DNA of 64,000 bases from Chrysomallon squamiferum (Eukaryota; Mollusca; Gastropoda; Neomphalida; Peltospiridae): positions 29,461,136 through 29,525,135 of the forward strand of contig CM022673.1 in assembly GCA_012295275.1 (NCBI GenBank). The letters run 5' to 3'. Positions within the stretch are counted from its first letter, which is position 1; every line of letters begins with the position of its first letter. A model generated the notes under the pieces. That model made no database searches and was not told where the DNA came from. It saw nothing but the letters and a program-made list of their open reading frames with translations. Made by a program: the position numbers and the translations under genes. Positions 62,947-64,000 of this stretch are shown here, in pieces.

Positions 62947-64000
62947 GTTAGTGAGAGAGGCTTTGTTTTATCTTGTGAAACATCTTCAAGTACGACTATC
63001 ATGGGCAGAATGTTTGATGTAAGATAAATGAAATGTTTTTGAGGCAGAAAGATAGGATAATTTAAATAACAGTCAGAGGAAACTAAGTTTGTATGCACTC
63101 ACACATACCCACACACATCTATACTCACATCCATACCTACCTATCTATATACATATGTAAACACACATATACAAATATGTACATACATACATATGAATAA
63201 GTATACATATGCATTTATACACACATATACATAAACAGAGATCTTCATGCATACATAAAGCAGTACTTGTATATTCTTTTTACTATTACCACTTTTTAAG
63301 AAACTTCAAATTATTTCCTCTTTCATTTCTAATTCATTTTCTACAACACAACTCATTTTGACAAGATTACTGCATATTAATTAATTAGACTGCTGCATTA
63401 TCAATGATTTACAGTTATCCTTTAAACCTGCTAATAAAACATGCATCAGCTAATTAACAACAATTGATTAAACGTCTCACATATCATTAAATAAACATTC
63501 TGATCATCTGGTTTACATCACCATGATGCCTGCTGAAGCTGCCTCCTGGGTTAAGTAATTGTGTTACATCATACCCATGAGTCAGAAAGTTATATTTTAT
63601 TTAACAGTCTACTCAACACATTTTAAATTTACAGCTTTATAGGGTCATCTACACTGACAAACTTTTAATCTATGGTTATGTTGGGTCATGTGTATGATTA
63701 AGGACAAAGAAAAAAAGAACAGATAATTAGGAGAGGAAACCTGATGCTACCTTGCACTGGACAATTTTATTTTTTAATTAGCAGTAACGATTTTTTTGTC
63801 TATGCCTTTCCATAAACAGGAAACCATATATCACGGAATTTGAAAAACAAATTGTGGAGTTCTGGCAGGAATGGCAAATAGCAGAATAGTCTCACAGTAA
63901 TAAAATGTAACCTGTAACACATCATACCACATTCACATACACACAGCCACTGAGCTACATCACCAGCTTGTGACTGATTTAGACTTCAGAAATGAAAAGA
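62947..64000 (+). other. GALNT: Start of the next GALNT intron
   Basis: The intron begins with GTTAGT and shows no further exon to the window end. It contains a CA/TA-rich microsatellite at about 63095-63245 and otherwise unique AT-rich sequence. Confidence 0.75.

Overview
The window looks like an AT-rich, intron-rich animal genome. It contains spliced coding exons with GT..AG boundaries, introns of several to 18 kb, dense microsatellites, many degenerate local tandem repeats and tRNA-derived SINE fragments. This resembles a lophotrochozoan, and a cephalopod mollusc fits best, but the species call is inference. Almost everything here is non-coding.

One gene is well supported. It is a polypeptide N-acetylgalactosaminyltransferase (GALNT/pp-GalNAc-T, glycosyltransferase family 27) on the + strand. 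A 5' untranslated stretch with a plausible 3' splice site (33573-33978) precedes a long first coding exon (33979-34864). That exon encodes a short cytosolic tail, one transmembrane anchor, a long stem and the start of the catalytic domain. Three further exons follow: 53211-53380, 56034-56138 and 62837-62946. Their codon phases join perfectly and they carry FHNEA, VDD, REGLVRARLRG and the metal-binding DSH motif. The gene continues past the right edge, so the second half of the catalytic domain and the lectin domain are not in the window. The first coding exon is broken by two apparent one-base insertions, which are either assembly errors in homopolymers or real lesions.

Layout. 1-33.5 kb: no convincing gene. 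It holds a CpG-retaining pocket near 1.1-1.9 kb, a pogo/Tigger-like transposon remnant (2.3-3.1 kb) and a long series of unrelated local tandem repeats. It also has a 33-36 bp minisatellite (22.1-22.9 kb) abutting a CpG-bearing unique segment, and a few weak coding candidates. 33.5-64 kb: the GALNT gene. Its introns contain more local tandem arrays, long (CT)n/(GA)n tracts, SINE fragments and several complex-sequence islands that look like conserved non-coding elements.

Functionally, the only system seen is Golgi mucin-type O-glycosylation initiation. I see no CRISPR array, operon, rRNA, intact tRNA gene or viral gene. The islands called possible conserved elements or weak exons are judged only by base composition and complexity and need comparative data.
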